DNA of 64,000 bases from Polynucleobacter sinensis. GTDB taxonomy: Bacteria > Pseudomonadota > Gammaproteobacteria > Burkholderiales > Burkholderiaceae. The position numbers and the translations under genes were made by a program. Below, piece by piece: positions 55,436 through 64,000 of this stretch. The notes under the pieces were generated by a model, which was not told where the DNA came from, did no database searches, and saw only the letters and a program-made list of their open reading frames with translations. How positions within the stretch are numbered: the stretch's first letter is position 1; each line of letters opens with the position of its first letter. The stretch covers positions 372,001 to 436,000 of the forward strand of contig NZ_LOJJ01000003.1 in NCBI RefSeq assembly GCF_001595985.1, read 5' to 3'.

Positions 55436-56879
55436 TTATTCCCAACTCCTGAAGCTTACGGGTAATTGTGTTTCGACCAATACCCAATCTTTGAGCTGCC
55501 TCTACACGACGACCTCGAGTAACCTCGAGCGCCGCTTGCAAGATAACCTTTTCAAATCTAGAGCACAAAGCATCATAAACATTTAGCTCGCCGTCCTGCA
55601 GCATCTTTACGGCGATACGGGACAAGCCGGCCTCCCAATCAATACCAACGCCCCTAGCAGCAACAGGAGCCGATGGAGTAGAGTCACCCTCTAAAAGAAC
55701 AGGATGCGCCCCTGCCTCAGCCAATATATCAGCAGGCAAATCACTGCTACCGATGATATTAGATGGCGTCATGACCGTGAGCCAATGACATAAGTTTTCA
55801 AGTTGACGAACATTGCCAGGAAAAGACATGGAACTCATTTCTTTCAAGGCCTCATCAGAGATTTTTTTAACTTCGACTCCTAGGGATTTTGCACATGTCG
55901 TCATGAAGTGGCGTGCTAATGCAGGTATATCTTCCGCGCGCTCACGTAAGGGGGGCATCCTCAAGCGAATAACATTTAAGCGGTGGAGTAAGTCTTCTCG
56001 GAAAGCTCCTGAAGCTACTTTAGCTTCTAAATGATGATGAGTGGAGGCAATGATGCGGACATTTGCCTTAATCGGATCTTGGCCACCAACACGATAAAAG
56101 TGTCCATCCGATAAGGCGCGTAATAGCCGCGTTTGCAAATCAAATGGAATATCACCAATTTCATCTAAAAATAAGGTGCCGCCATCAGCTTGCTCGAAGC
56201 GCCCACGCCGCAAGGTTAGCGCCCCCGGAAAAGCTCCGCGTTCATGACCAAACAATTCGGACTCCAAGAGCTCTTTAGGCACCGCTGCCGTACTAAAAGT
56301 AATAAAAGGGCCTTTAGCGCGCGGACTATGTTTATGTAAGGCTTGAGCAACCATCTCCTTGCCGGTGCCTGACTCACCCGTAACCAGGACAGTTGAATGC
56401 GATTGAGAAAGCCTTCCTATCGCCTTAAAAACCTCCTGCATCGCTGGCGCCTGGCCAATAATTTCGGTGGAATCCTGCCTCCAACCGGCTACTTCTTTAT
56501 TCCCTGTGGAGTTGCGTTCGCTTTGTTCAATTGCGCGTCGAATAAGCTCAACCGCCTTATCAATATCAAAAGGTTTTGTTAGATATTCAAATGCACCACC
56601 TTGCAAAGAAGAAACTGCAGAATCTAAATCCGAATAAGCGGTCATGATAATGACGGGCAATAAAGGATGAGTCTCTTTGACAGATTGCAAGAGATCCAAA
56701 CCATTTCCACGTGGCATGCGGATATCAGAAATCAAGATTTGTGGAGTTTCTTTTTCCAGGGCATCCAATACATCATTAGGGTTAGAAAAACTCTTATGAG
56801 GAATATTCTCCCGTGTCAGCGCCTTCTCGAGTACCCAACGAATTGATTGGTCATCATCCACGATCCAAATGGGTTTCAT
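55428..56879 (-). CDS. ntrC: Nitrogen regulation response regulator NtrC, with altered sigma-54 contact loop
   Basis: A 483-residue NtrC. The receiver has D52 ([10 protein letters not shown]); the AAA+ domain has Walker A GESGTGKE, Walker [12 protein letters not shown], and arginine fingers in [26 protein letters not shown]; the Fis-type helix-turn-helix is [20 protein letters not shown] at the C-terminus. The sigma-54 contact loop reads GAFPGA: P218 (codon at 56226-56228) replaces the near-invariant Thr of GAFTGA. That change would be expected to harm sigma-54 activation unless the protein works differently. It follows ntrB with a four-base overlap. Confidence 0.93.
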   Translation of the reverse strand: MKPIWIVDDDQSIRWVLEKALTRENIPHKSFSNPNDVLDALEKETPQILISDIRMPRGNGLDLLQSVKETHPLLPVIIMTAYSDLDSAVSSLQGGAFEYLTKPFDIDKAVELIRRAIEQSERNSTGNKEVAGWRQDSTEIIGQAPAMQEVFKAIGRLSQSHSTVLVTGESGTGKEMVAQALHKHSPRAKGPFITFSTAAVPKELLESELFGHERGAFPGALTLRRGRFEQADGGTLFLDEIGDIPFDLQTRLLRALSDGHFYRVGGQDPIKANVRIIASTHHHLEAKVASGAFREDLLHRLNVIRLRMPPLRERAEDIPALARHFMTTCAKSLGVEVKKISDEALKEMSSMSFPGNVRQLENLCHWLTVMTPSNIIGSSDLPADILAEAGAHPVLLEGDSTPSAPVAARGVGIDWEAGLSRIAVKMLQDGELNVYDALCSRFEKVILQAALEVTRGRRVEAAQRLGIGRNTITRKLQELGIND

Positions 56880-58012
56880 AATACTTTCTCCTGCCTACGG
56901 TAAGGAATTTGAATATGGAAATCAGTGAAACCAGGTCGACTCTCGCAAGCTATAAAGCCCTGATGTTGCTGAACAAATGTTTGGGCCAAAGTTAAACCCA
57001 AACCACTGCCGCCCTCTCGTCCAGATACCAAAGGAAAAAAGATGCGCTCACGAATATCCTCCGGAATACCGGGACCGTTATCAATCACATGTAGATCCAT
57101 GGCCATCTTATAGCGATGTTTTGAGATCGTGACCGAACGGGCAACACGAGTTTTAAATTCAATCTGAGCAACTCCATCCCGAATTTCTTCAGAAAGAGCC
57201 TGCGCTGCGTTATGCGCAATATTCAGAACGGCCTGTATCAACTGCTCACGGTCACCCAAAACCTCTGGCAGACTGGTGTCATAGTTACGAATAATCCTTA
57301 AGCCCTTAGGAAACTCAGCGAGTACCAAACTCCGCACCCGCTCCAAAGCCTCATGGACATTAAAGGACTCCATAGCATGGGCTTTACGATGTGGCGCCAG
57401 CAATCGATCTACCAAGGTTTGCAAGCGATCGGATTCTTTAATAATGACTTGCGTATATTCACGCAGACCCTTCTCAGGAAGTTCAAATTCTAAGAGTTGG
57501 GCTGCACCACGAATACCACCCAATGGGTTCTTAATTTCATGCGCTAAATTACGCATCAACTGCTTATTAGCCTCTACCTGCTGAGTTACGCGCTCATCAC
57601 GCTCACTGCGTAATTGTTGATCTATTGGAAACCACTCCATCATGATTAAGCTTGGATCTTCCAAGCTAGCAATTACAACATGGGCGGGAATAGAGTCTTG
57701 ATGAATGCTGCCAGGCAAGGAATTCAATACCATCTCTTGGCGTTGAGCAGCTACATGCCCTAACTTTACCTCGTCAATCATATGAGCAAGAGAGTCGTTA
57801 TCGCCAAATAAATCGCGCACAGATTGACCCTCAAGTGATTTACGAGAAAGATCCAAGGCTGATTCTGCAGCTGGATTCACATAAACCAATTGTTGGTTTC
57901 CTGCCTCAAACACCACAATGGCATTTGGCATTTGGTCGAGCAATGTCGGAAAAAAAGGAGCAGCCGAAGCTGCCCCTTTGAACGAATTGCGCAATAGACC
58001 TGCGCTCAACAT
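56876..58012 (-). CDS. ntrB: Nitrogen regulation sensor kinase NtrB
   Basis: Soluble histidine kinase of 378 residues controlling NtrC. N-terminal PAS domain (about 20-125), phosphoacceptor H158 in NLAHEIKNPLGGIRGAAQLLE, N box LIQAVLNIAHNAAQAL, and the ATP lid DNGPGIPEDIRERIFFPLVSGREGGSGLGL. In enteric bacteria its activity is set by GlnB. It lies 11 bases after glnA, forming glnA-ntrB-ntrC. Confidence 0.95.
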   Translation of the reverse strand: MLSAGLLRNSFKGAASAAPFFPTLLDQMPNAIVVFEAGNQQLVYVNPAAESALDLSRKSLEGQSVRDLFGDNDSLAHMIDEVKLGHVAAQRQEMVLNSLPGSIHQDSIPAHVVIASLEDPSLIMMEWFPIDQQLRSERDERVTQQVEANKQLMRNLAHEIKNPLGGIRGAAQLLEFELPEKGLREYTQVIIKESDRLQTLVDRLLAPHRKAHAMESFNVHEALERVRSLVLAEFPKGLRIIRNYDTSLPEVLGDREQLIQAVLNIAHNAAQALSEEIRDGVAQIEFKTRVARSVTISKHRYKMAMDLHVIDNGPGIPEDIRERIFFPLVSGREGGSGLGLTLAQTFVQQHQGFIACESRPGFTDFHIQIPYRRQEKVL

Positions 58013-58023
58013 TTCTCCTTCGC

Positions 58024-59439
58024 TTACAGGGAGTAATACATATCGAATTCGATCGGATGAGTTGTCATACGGAAACGTGTGACATCTTCCATCTTCAATG
58101 CGATATATGCGTCGATCATAGAATCAGTAAAGACACCGCCACGAGTCAAGAACTCGCGATCTTTGTCCAACGCTGCCAAAGCCTCTTCTAAGCTTGCGCA
58201 CACAGTTGGGATCTTTGCATCTTCCTCTGGAGGCAAGTCATACAAGTTTTTATCAGCAGCTTCACCTGGATGAATCTTGTTCTGCACACCATCCAAACCA
58301 GCCATCATCAATGCTGAGAAGCAGAGATATGGATTAGCCAATGGATCAGGGAATCGCGTCTCAATACGACGACCCTTAGGACTGGAAACGTGTGGAATGC
58401 GGATTGAAGCGGAACGATTACGTGCAGAGTAGGCCAATTTCACTGGGGCCTCAAAGCCTGGAACTAGACGCTTATATGAGTTAGTGCCTGGATTAGTAAT
58501 TGCATTCAATGCTTTAGCGTGCTTAATGATACCGCCAATATAGAACAAAGCAAACTCAGACAAACCAGCATAGCCATTGCCAGCAAATAAGTTCTCGCCA
58601 TTCTTCCAAATAGATTGGTGAACGTGCATACCTGAACCATTGTCGCCGACGATTGGCTTAGGCATAAATGTTGCCGTCTTGCCATAAGCATGCGCTACGT
58701 TTTGAATCACATACTTCTGCCAGATAGTCCAGTCAGCGCGCTCTACCAATGTGCTGAACTTGGTACCCAATTCATTTTGGCCTTGGCCAGCAACTTCATG
58801 GTGGTGCACTTCAACTGGAATGCCCAATGACTCCAGAATCAAACACATTTCGGAGCGCATGTCTTGGAATGTATCGACTGGCGCAACTGGGAAGTAACCA
58901 CCCTTCTTGCCCGGACGGTGACCAGTGTTACCACCTTCGATTTCAGCAGATGAAGACCATGGAGCTTCCTCGGAGTCAACCTTAACGAAACAGCCCTGCA
59001 TGTCAGCACCCCAACGGACGCCATCAAAAATAAAGAATTCTGGCTCTGGGCCAAAATATGCAGTGTCACCCAAGCCAGTACTCTTGAGGTATGACTCTGC
59101 ACGTTTAGCGATCGAGCGTGGGTCGCGGTCATAACCTTTACCGTCTGAAGGCTCAATCACATCACAGGTGATAACTAACGTTGGCTCTTCATAGAATGGG
59201 TCAATGTATGCTGCAGTTGGATCAGGCATCAACAACATATCGGAAGCTTCAATGCCTTTCCAGCCAGCAATAGAAGAACCGTCAAATGCATGACCACTCT
59301 CAAATTTATCTTCGTCAAAATGGGAGATAGGAACTGTTGTGTGCTGCTCTTTACCCTTGGTATCGGTAAAACGGAAATCAACGAAAGTACACTCTTTCTC
59401 TTTAACTAACTTCATCACATCGGCGACGGTCTTCGTCAT
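58024..59439 (-). CDS. glnA: Glutamine synthetase type I
   Basis: Central ammonia-assimilating enzyme of 471 residues. Active-site and metal segments: [50 protein letters not shown] and the adenylylation site [10 protein letters not shown] near Tyr 399, so it is the GlnE-regulated GSI-beta form. AGGAGA precedes the ATG. Two NtrC-like sites lie upstream. Confidence 0.97.
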   Translation of the reverse strand: MTKTVADVMKLVKEKECTFVDFRFTDTKGKEQHTTVPISHFDEDKFESGHAFDGSSIAGWKGIEASDMLLMPDPTAAYIDPFYEEPTLVITCDVIEPSDGKGYDRDPRSIAKRAESYLKSTGLGDTAYFGPEPEFFIFDGVRWGADMQGCFVKVDSEEAPWSSSAEIEGGNTGHRPGKKGGYFPVAPVDTFQDMRSEMCLILESLGIPVEVHHHEVAGQGQNELGTKFSTLVERADWTIWQKYVIQNVAHAYGKTATFMPKPIVGDNGSGMHVHQSIWKNGENLFAGNGYAGLSEFALFYIGGIIKHAKALNAITNPGTNSYKRLVPGFEAPVKLAYSARNRSASIRIPHVSSPKGRRIETRFPDPLANPYLCFSALMMAGLDGVQNKIHPGEAADKNLYDLPPEEDAKIPTVCASLEEALAALDKDREFLTRGGVFTDSMIDAYIALKMEDVTRFRMTTHPIEFDMYYSL

Positions 59440-59503
59440 GCAAATCTCCTCTATTAACTAAATTCGGAATACAAACCTAAGGCATAAACCCTTGTTTATT
59501 CCA

Positions 59504-59520
59504 GGCATCAAATATGCCGT
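59504..59520 (-). promoter_or_regulatory. Weak candidate -24/-12 (sigma-54) promoter of glnA
   Basis: On the minus strand CGGCATATTTGATGCC has GG and GC separated by the required ten bases but matches the remaining TGGCACG/TTGCW positions poorly. If real, the transcript would start near 59493, placing the two NtrC sites near -84 and -136, a normal enhancer range. It is the only stretch in the 200-base upstream region with correct GG-N10-GC spacing and partial consensus. The sequence is also a short palindrome, so it may instead be an operator or hairpin. Confidence 0.25.
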
Positions 59521-59568
59521 GGGGATGTATCTAATTTACTGAAGCAAACAAATGGTATGACACATTAT

Positions 59569-59585
59569 TGCACTACTTGGGTGCT
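59569..59585. promoter_or_regulatory. NtrC-like binding site upstream of glnA
   Basis: TGCACT-ACTTG-GGTGCT matches the NtrC consensus TGCACC-N5-GGTGCA at ten of twelve positions. It lies 130 bases from the glnA start, as expected for an enhancer. Confidence 0.6.
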
Positions 59586-59620
59586 TAATTACCCCTGTAA
59601 AAGCAGGAAATAAGCTAATT

Positions 59621-59637
59621 TGCACCAAAGTAGTGCT
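59621..59637. promoter_or_regulatory. Second NtrC-like binding site upstream of glnA
   Basis: TGCACC-AAAGT-AGTGCT matches the NtrC consensus fully in the first half and at four of six positions in the second. Its centre is 52 bases, about five helical turns, from the first site, so two NtrC dimers could sit on the same DNA face. It abuts the stop codon of the next gene. Confidence 0.5.
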
Positions 59638-59639
59638 AA

Positions 59640-60500
59640 TTAAGCAGCTGAAATATCATGGATTTCATAGCCTAAGGCCTCAGTCCCAGAACGAAGGGCA
59701 ATCCATGCGCTATTTAAAAGATCCGCATTCCCCTTAATTCCAAGCTCAATGTGGCGCTCAGCATAAACACCCTCTTTCGCAGGATCACCAACAGACGGAA
59801 GACTGAAGACCTTAACCCCAGGATAAGCAGACTCAATGCGCTCCATCAGGGGTGTTAAGACAGACTCAATGCCTTTAGGTACGATAAAACTTTGCTCAGC
59901 CCAGTTTTCTTGATGAAATAAATTCTTGTAGTGGGTATCAAGACACCAGGCCATCATGGGCGCAGCCATTACTGGGAAGCCGGGTACAAAGTGAAGTTCC
60001 TTAATTCGAAAACCAGGGATCTGGTTATAAGGGTTAGGAATAATTTCACTTCCAATAGGAAACTCTCCCATCTTGAAGCGATGTTGGTTTTCAGGGGTGT
60101 TGAGATCAGCCTTGATGGGATCTCCCTCAGCCATAGATTGGATGCGCCCTGCTATTAACTCCCGAGCAGTCGGATGGAGCTCTAAGGTAGTGCCCAGCGC
60201 TAATGCGGCACATTGACGAGTATGGTCATCAGGAGTAGCACCAATACCGCCCGTGCTAAACACAACATCTCCACTAGCAAAGCCATCAACTAGCGTTGCA
60301 GTAATCTGATCGGGATTATCAGCAACATACCTTACCCAAGACAGACTCAGACCTCGTTCATTCAAAAGCTCAATAAGCGTATTCATATGCTTATCTTGAC
60401 GGCGACCTGACAATATTTCATCGCCAATCACAATTAAACCGAAACGCCGATTCAATAACTCTGGCACATCAATAGCTACATTCTTTACTTGATCAACCAT
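59640..60500 (-). CDS. MoaB/CinA-type molybdopterin-binding domain protein
   Basis: A 286-residue protein with a competence/damage-inducible A (CinA) N-terminal domain: FGLIVIGDEILSGRRQDKH and the MoaB/MogA-like FSTGGIGATPDDHTRQ. There is no C-terminal PncC deamidase domain. The start at 60500 has GGAG upstream and overlaps the EI24 gene by eight bases; an earlier in-frame start at 60521 lies deeper in that gene. Relatives include pyrophosphatases acting on nucleotide-sugar or NAD-derived compounds; the exact function is unclear. Confidence 0.88.
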   Translation of the reverse strand: MVDQVKNVAIDVPELLNRRFGLIVIGDEILSGRRQDKHMNTLIELLNERGLSLSWVRYVADNPDQITATLVDGFASGDVVFSTGGIGATPDDHTRQCAALALGTTLELHPTARELIAGRIQSMAEGDPIKADLNTPENQHRFKMGEFPIGSEIIPNPYNQIPGFRIKELHFVPGFPVMAAPMMAWCLDTHYKNLFHQENWAEQSFIVPKGIESVLTPLMERIESAYPGVKVFSLPSVGDPAKEGVYAERHIELGIKGNADLLNSAWIALRSGTEALGYEIHDISAA

Positions 60501-61362
60501 GGTAAGGTAACTCCATATCAATAACGCGAGCCTCGATATTAAGGGATTTCTCTAGCTCTTCTTCACGCAAATCCTTTAGGGCATCCAATAAAAAATGGGT
60601 AAACCACAAGGCGGCAAATACAAATATTAAAGAGTAAACCCAGAGAGCCACAAAGCTCACAATCGGAAACAATACGAGGGCCAAAGCTGAAGTAGCCCAG
60701 AAAAAAGTAGGTACGGCACCAAGTAATCCGGATACAACACCCATGGCTAGCAATGACCACTTATACCTTTGCAGCAAAATATCACGTTCTTCAGTGCTCG
60801 CGTGCTCGGCAAGAACATCGTAGGACATTAAGCGCATTGTTAACCAGCCCCATAGCAGTGGGGGGAGAACCGCTACAAGTGGAGGTAGCCACCAAACTGG
60901 CAAAGTCAGCATCACCAGAACCAAGCAAATCAATGCCGACCAAATTGTATAAATCAAGCTACCGAATAATCCGCCGCCCTTTTTCTTTTGCAGATCTTTG
61001 TACATGTGCTGACGCGCAACACTACGAACAATTGCTGGAACTGTAGTAAAGGCAATAAAAACCAACAGGCTTATAGAGATCAATGGAATTAAGAGCATGA
61101 CGAAAAATAGTGGTGCTATCCACGCTCTGGCGTTTTCAAAACCAACCCAAATCAAACCTTCCTGAATCCAACTTGTAAAGATAGAGGTTGTTAAGAAGCT
61201 GCTGAGCATCTCTAGCGCTGGCGTCCAAGTTAACCAAATAAGACACCCCCACAAAATCGACACAATCAGAAAAGGGCGTAGGCTCAACCACAACATCCTA
61301 GGATGCATGGCACCGATCATTGCCAAGCCAAATGACTTAAAAACCTGTTGCATGCTGTCCAT
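60493..61362 (-). CDS. EI24 (CysZ-like) domain membrane protein
   Basis: A 289-residue inner-membrane protein with about five to six hydrophobic segments (about 24-45, 80-112, 140-182, 208-250). The overall layout is that of EI24/CysZ-type proteins, some of which transport sulfate. No residues pinpoint a substrate. It overlaps the CinA-type gene. Confidence 0.75.
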   Translation of the reverse strand: MDSMQQVFKSFGLAMIGAMHPRMLWLSLRPFLIVSILWGCLIWLTWTPALEMLSSFLTTSIFTSWIQEGLIWVGFENARAWIAPLFFVMLLIPLISISLLVFIAFTTVPAIVRSVARQHMYKDLQKKKGGGLFGSLIYTIWSALICLVLVMLTLPVWWLPPLVAVLPPLLWGWLTMRLMSYDVLAEHASTEERDILLQRYKWSLLAMGVVSGLLGAVPTFFWATSALALVLFPIVSFVALWVYSLIFVFAALWFTHFLLDALKDLREEELEKSLNIEARVIDMELPYHG

Positions 61363-61396
61363 ATTTTCTTATTTACGCCCTAACAAACAAATACGA

Positions 61397-62371
61397 TTAC
61401 TTCTTCGAAAGTAATTCCCGAAAGGAGTGCCTCAAACCTTGCCACTGCTGCACCAATACATTATTAGAAACAGATAAATTCCTGACGCCTGTTGGATACA
61501 CATCACGAGGGAAGATTGCCGTATTAAAAATCATATCCCACCAGGGGAACAATACGCCGAAGTTGCAACCCCCCAAGACTCCAGGCCTATCCTTAGCTTC
61601 ATAGCCATATCCAATCGCATGATGCATGCGGTGATACATAGGGGAAATTAACAGATACTTAAACGAACCTAGATGCACCCTAATATTGGCATGCTGCCAA
61701 CTCTGTATAAATTGACTCAATACAACCAATAAAATAAATTGGGTGGGTGATACACCAAACAGCAAAGCAAAAAATGCAAAAACTACCGCATGCATGATGT
61801 CATCCAAAATATGATTGCGATCATCAGACCATGCGGTCATGACTGTTTGACTGTGATGAAGGGCGTGGAGCTGCCACCACCAATGTATACGATGCGATGC
61901 GCGATGGTAAAGGTACTCAATAAAATCCAGCAAGACAAAATAGATACAGAAGCTAACTAACGGAATCGCTGTAAATGGAGGCCACCAGGACTCGACGTTC
62001 AATCTTGCAAATCGGAAGTCATGTAATACCGCATCAATATCAAAAAAGAAGCCAGATAGCAAGATAAAAAACAGTCCATGAAATAAACCCAAGCGATGGA
62101 ATAATGTATAGACAACATCGGCTCTACTTGAGCGTGCGAATCGTTCTTGGGGTTCGGCTGGAGCCAACCTCTCCCAGGTACGCAATACGGTCAAAATCAA
62201 AAAAACTTGAATGCAGCCAAACAAAAACCAATCAATGCCATCAAATACATCTTCAGCCCAGGCCATTAAATTGAACTGGTACAAGATAGGAGCAGCTATA
62301 TTGGCAAAAATGAATTCTTGAGCGCTTGCATACGCCGCAGAAATCATTGAGAGGACGGAACTATTTTCCAT
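61397..62371 (-). CDS. Sterol desaturase / fatty acid hydroxylase family protein
   Basis: Integral membrane di-iron oxygenase family, 324 residues, with about five hydrophobic helices and the His clusters YHRASHRIHWWWQLHALHHSQ (HxxxH and HxxHH) and YHRMHHAIGYG, plus the downstream LGGCNFGVLFPWWDMIF. All expected metal-binding His boxes are intact. The substrate is a lipid or carotenoid-like molecule; bacterial members include hydroxylases of hopanoid or sterol-like compounds. 15 bases separate it from the deacetylase gene. Confidence 0.88.
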   Translation of the reverse strand: MENSSVLSMISAAYASAQEFIFANIAAPILYQFNLMAWAEDVFDGIDWFLFGCIQVFLILTVLRTWERLAPAEPQERFARSSRADVVYTLFHRLGLFHGLFFILLSGFFFDIDAVLHDFRFARLNVESWWPPFTAIPLVSFCIYFVLLDFIEYLYHRASHRIHWWWQLHALHHSQTVMTAWSDDRNHILDDIMHAVVFAFFALLFGVSPTQFILLVVLSQFIQSWQHANIRVHLGSFKYLLISPMYHRMHHAIGYGYEAKDRPGVLGGCNFGVLFPWWDMIFNTAIFPRDVYPTGVRNLSVSNNVLVQQWQGLRHSFRELLSKK

Positions 62372-62386
62372 GTCTCTAATTGTGAC

Positions 62387-63157
62387 TTATTTCATTGATT
62401 TTGGTAGCGTAGCAAAACAAAAACCACGATTTTTAAGGTTAATAATCAATTGCTCCAAAACCGCTGGAGCCCAAGGGTCTTTTCTTGACCAAATCCCAAG
62501 GTGCGCCATCGTAATATCACCATCCCTTAAACCCTGACTAGCCCGCTCTAATAACAATGGATTGGGATGCGTTTGGGAATTAAGTTCATCACCCAAAAAA
62601 CCCGCAGGACTCCAGCCAATATGTTGATAGCCGCAATGCTCACCCATTTGAATTAAGCGGGGTGATGTTTTGCCACCTGGGGCACGCCAAATTTTTTCCA
62701 AATTAGACCCGGTCAGCTCCTTGAATCGCTCATCAACCCTTCTAATTTCACGACAGTAGTTGGACTCGCTATAAGACTTACTTACCCCCGCCTTAGGGCC
62801 GAACTGAGGTTTAGCAATCACCTCCCCTAAAGCGCCATCTTTAATAAAGTAAAGATGATCAAAGGTGTGACTTCCAAAGTGATGCCCCTCTTTCACCCTT
62901 TCCTGCCAATAGGTCTTCCAGAAATCATCCAAGGAAAAGTTGCCTTGACTTGTTTTTTCATTCGCCAGAAAAAAGGTGGCTTTAACGTTTTGACGATTAA
63001 GAATATCTGCTACCGTTTGGGCTACCGACATATTGCCGGTGTCAAACGTAAGGTAAACGGTTTTTTTACACTGAACTTCTTGTGCTGGTGAGCTTGAGGA
63101 GAAAATGCCTAAGATAGTAAGCGCCAATAGCCCGGCAATCTTCATCCTCAAGCACAT
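62387..63157 (-). CDS. Exported polysaccharide deacetylase family protein
   Basis: NodB-homology carbohydrate esterase (CE4) of 256 residues with a signal peptide (hydrophobic 6-20, cleavage after SPAQ near 25; the ATG at 63145 is an alternative start). Motif 1 is TFDTGN, a variant of TFDDG in which the second Asp is replaced; motif 2 is GSHTFDH with both metal His residues; motif 3 is WRAPGGKTSP. The motif 1 change may lower or alter activity. The likely role is deacetylation of a surface or cell-wall polysaccharide. Confidence 0.88.
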   Translation of the reverse strand: MCLRMKIAGLLALTILGIFSSSSPAQEVQCKKTVYLTFDTGNMSVAQTVADILNRQNVKATFFLANEKTSQGNFSLDDFWKTYWQERVKEGHHFGSHTFDHLYFIKDGALGEVIAKPQFGPKAGVSKSYSESNYCREIRRVDERFKELTGSNLEKIWRAPGGKTSPRLIQMGEHCGYQHIGWSPAGFLGDELNSQTHPNPLLLERASQGLRDGDITMAHLGIWSRKDPWAPAVLEQLIINLKNRGFCFATLPKSMK

Positions 63158-63165
63158 GAGCGCCC

Positions 63166-64000
63166 TTATTCCCAGCCAGCTCTAGGCGTAAAAAATACAC
63201 CGTGAGGAGACTTGCCAACTGGAATCACGGTTTGCAACTTCATCGAAGGGATATCGATGACCCCCACCTTTTTTGAGAAACGAAATGTCACCCACAATGT
63301 TTTTCCATCTGGCGTAATCTCCATATCATCGGGACCCGCAGGCAAGCCGGTAATATCACCAACTTTTTCCAAAGTTTGCATATTGATTAAGCTAATCGTT
63401 GAAGCAATGCGATTACTCAAAAACACATGTTTTTTATCACCCAAGGGGCGGAAATTATGAGCGCCTTTGCCGGTGTATATACGTTTAACCTCTTTACGGT
63501 TCTTCCAGTCAATCACCTGAACATTATCTTCACCAGTAATCCCGATCAATAGATATTGATCACCTGGAGTCATCCATACGCCAGCAGGAACCTTACCTGT
63601 AGGCATTTTCCAAATGACAGTCTGAGTATCTAAGTCGATTGCGGCTAACTCATTTGAATCTTGCAGGGTAATGAAAGCGATCTTGCTATCAGCAGTAAAC
63701 GCTACGTGACTCGGCGTTTTACCCAATTTGATTGACTTAGCCAACTTCAAATCCGCGCCTTGTGCGTGATACACATCAACCCGATCTAAACGATTACCGT
63801 TTGCTATAAACCACTTGTAATTTGGAGAGTAGCCAATTTGATAAGGGTCGATAATATTGGGAATCTTGCCAGTGATCTCGCCGCTTGTAGGATTCATCAG
63901 ATCCACATCATTGCCGGCAGCATTGGCAATTAATAATGTCTTTTGATCTGGAGTGATCATTAAATGATGAGGCTCTTTTCCAACTGGAACCGTCTTAATC
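63166..64000 (-). CDS. YVTN-type beta-propeller protein (5' end beyond the window)
   Basis: C-terminal part of a beta-propeller protein, cut by the right edge: the frame stays open to base 64000, and the residues before the first in-window ATG (VPVGKEPHHL) continue the repeat. At least five blades are seen, with repeats such as TPDQKTLLIANAAGNDVDLMN, IKLGKTPSHVAFTADSK, and VIPVGKSPHGVFFTP. It resembles the cytochrome d1-like/YncE family, usually periplasmic; no haem-binding residues can be judged. It ends eight bases before the deacetylase gene. Confidence 0.85.
   Translation of the reverse strand, partial: IKTVPVGKEPHHLMITPDQKTLLIANAAGNDVDLMNPTSGEITGKIPNIIDPYQIGYSPNYKWFIANGNRLDRVDVYHAQGADLKLAKSIKLGKTPSHVAFTADSKIAFITLQDSNELAAIDLDTQTVIWKMPTGKVPAGVWMTPGDQYLLIGITGEDNVQVIDWKNRKEVKRIYTGKGAHNFRPLGDKKHVFLSNRIASTISLINMQTLEKVGDITGLPAGPDDMEITPDGKTLWVTFRFSKKVGVIDIPSMKLQTVIPVGKSPHGVFFTPRAGWE

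Overview
The window looks like a chromosomal segment of a low-GC member of the Burkholderiaceae, most likely Polynucleobacter or a close relative. This is inferred from gene content and family-level resemblance, not from a database search. Pointers are the GntR regulator/malate dehydrogenase pair, DUF2863- and DUF4936-type proteins, a polyhydroxybutyrate phasin, the NUDIX-aat-bpt-pyrD string, a lipoylated E3 subunit in the pyruvate dehydrogenase cluster, and glnA-ntrB-ntrC. Gene density is high: no gap exceeds about 200 bases. I found no tRNA, rRNA, CRISPR array, prophage or insertion sequence.

Left block (1-19060), housekeeping: a GntR regulator divergent from mdh and a small exported protein; yaaA and a DUF2863 protein; a plus-strand run with a methionine-type aminotransferase, a GST-like oxidoreductase, 3-hydroxybutyryl-CoA dehydrogenase, a DUF3429-type membrane protein, rarA, a DsbA-fold isomerase, a periplasmic cyclophilin, a pabB-pabC fusion, a NUDIX hydrolase, aat, bpt and pyrD; then an IclR regulator, a penicillin-binding protein, an EamA exporter and a phasin.

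Middle block (about 19059-42197), a 23-kb catabolic island between the phasin terminator and the pyruvate dehydrogenase genes. It holds two long minus-strand operons. Operon A (41213 to 28924) has the gene order hmfA-B-C-D-E, the 2-furoate pathway known from Cupriavidus basilensis: a three-part molybdenum hydroxylase whose large subunit is fused to a CoxG-like domain, a CoA ligase and a crotonase. It continues into a complete Liv-type ABC transporter and a Bug-type binding protein. An AraC regulator lies upstream, and a tandem 19-bp repeat sits between it and hmfA. Operon B (27887 to 19059), divergent from a LysR regulator, encodes an enolase-superfamily enzyme, an aldehyde dehydrogenase, a second Bug protein, an FMN-dependent 2-hydroxyacid dehydrogenase, a ThDP enzyme, a UbiD-type decarboxylase with the His/Arg pair of the furandicarboxylate decarboxylase HmfF, a UbiX prenyltransferase and a DUF4936 protein. 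My reading is that operon B turns a carboxylated furan, possibly a mandelate-like furanyl hydroxyacid, into furandicarboxylate and then 2-furoate. Operon A would import furan acids and convert 2-furoate through furoyl-CoA to 2-oxoglutarate. The hmfABCDE/F part rests on family knowledge plus visible residues; the mandelate-like front end is a hypothesis and the most novel element.

Right block (42269-64000), housekeeping again: lpdA-aceF-aceE, divergent from a PAS histidine kinase/FixJ-type regulator pair across a perfect 20-bp inverted repeat; folD, prlC and xthA; glnA-ntrB-ntrC, with NtrC-like sites upstream of glnA and an NtrC whose sigma-54 contact loop reads GAFPGA instead of GAFTGA; then a CinA/MoaB-type protein, an EI24 membrane protein, a sterol-desaturase-family enzyme, a polysaccharide deacetylase and a beta-propeller protein cut by the right edge.
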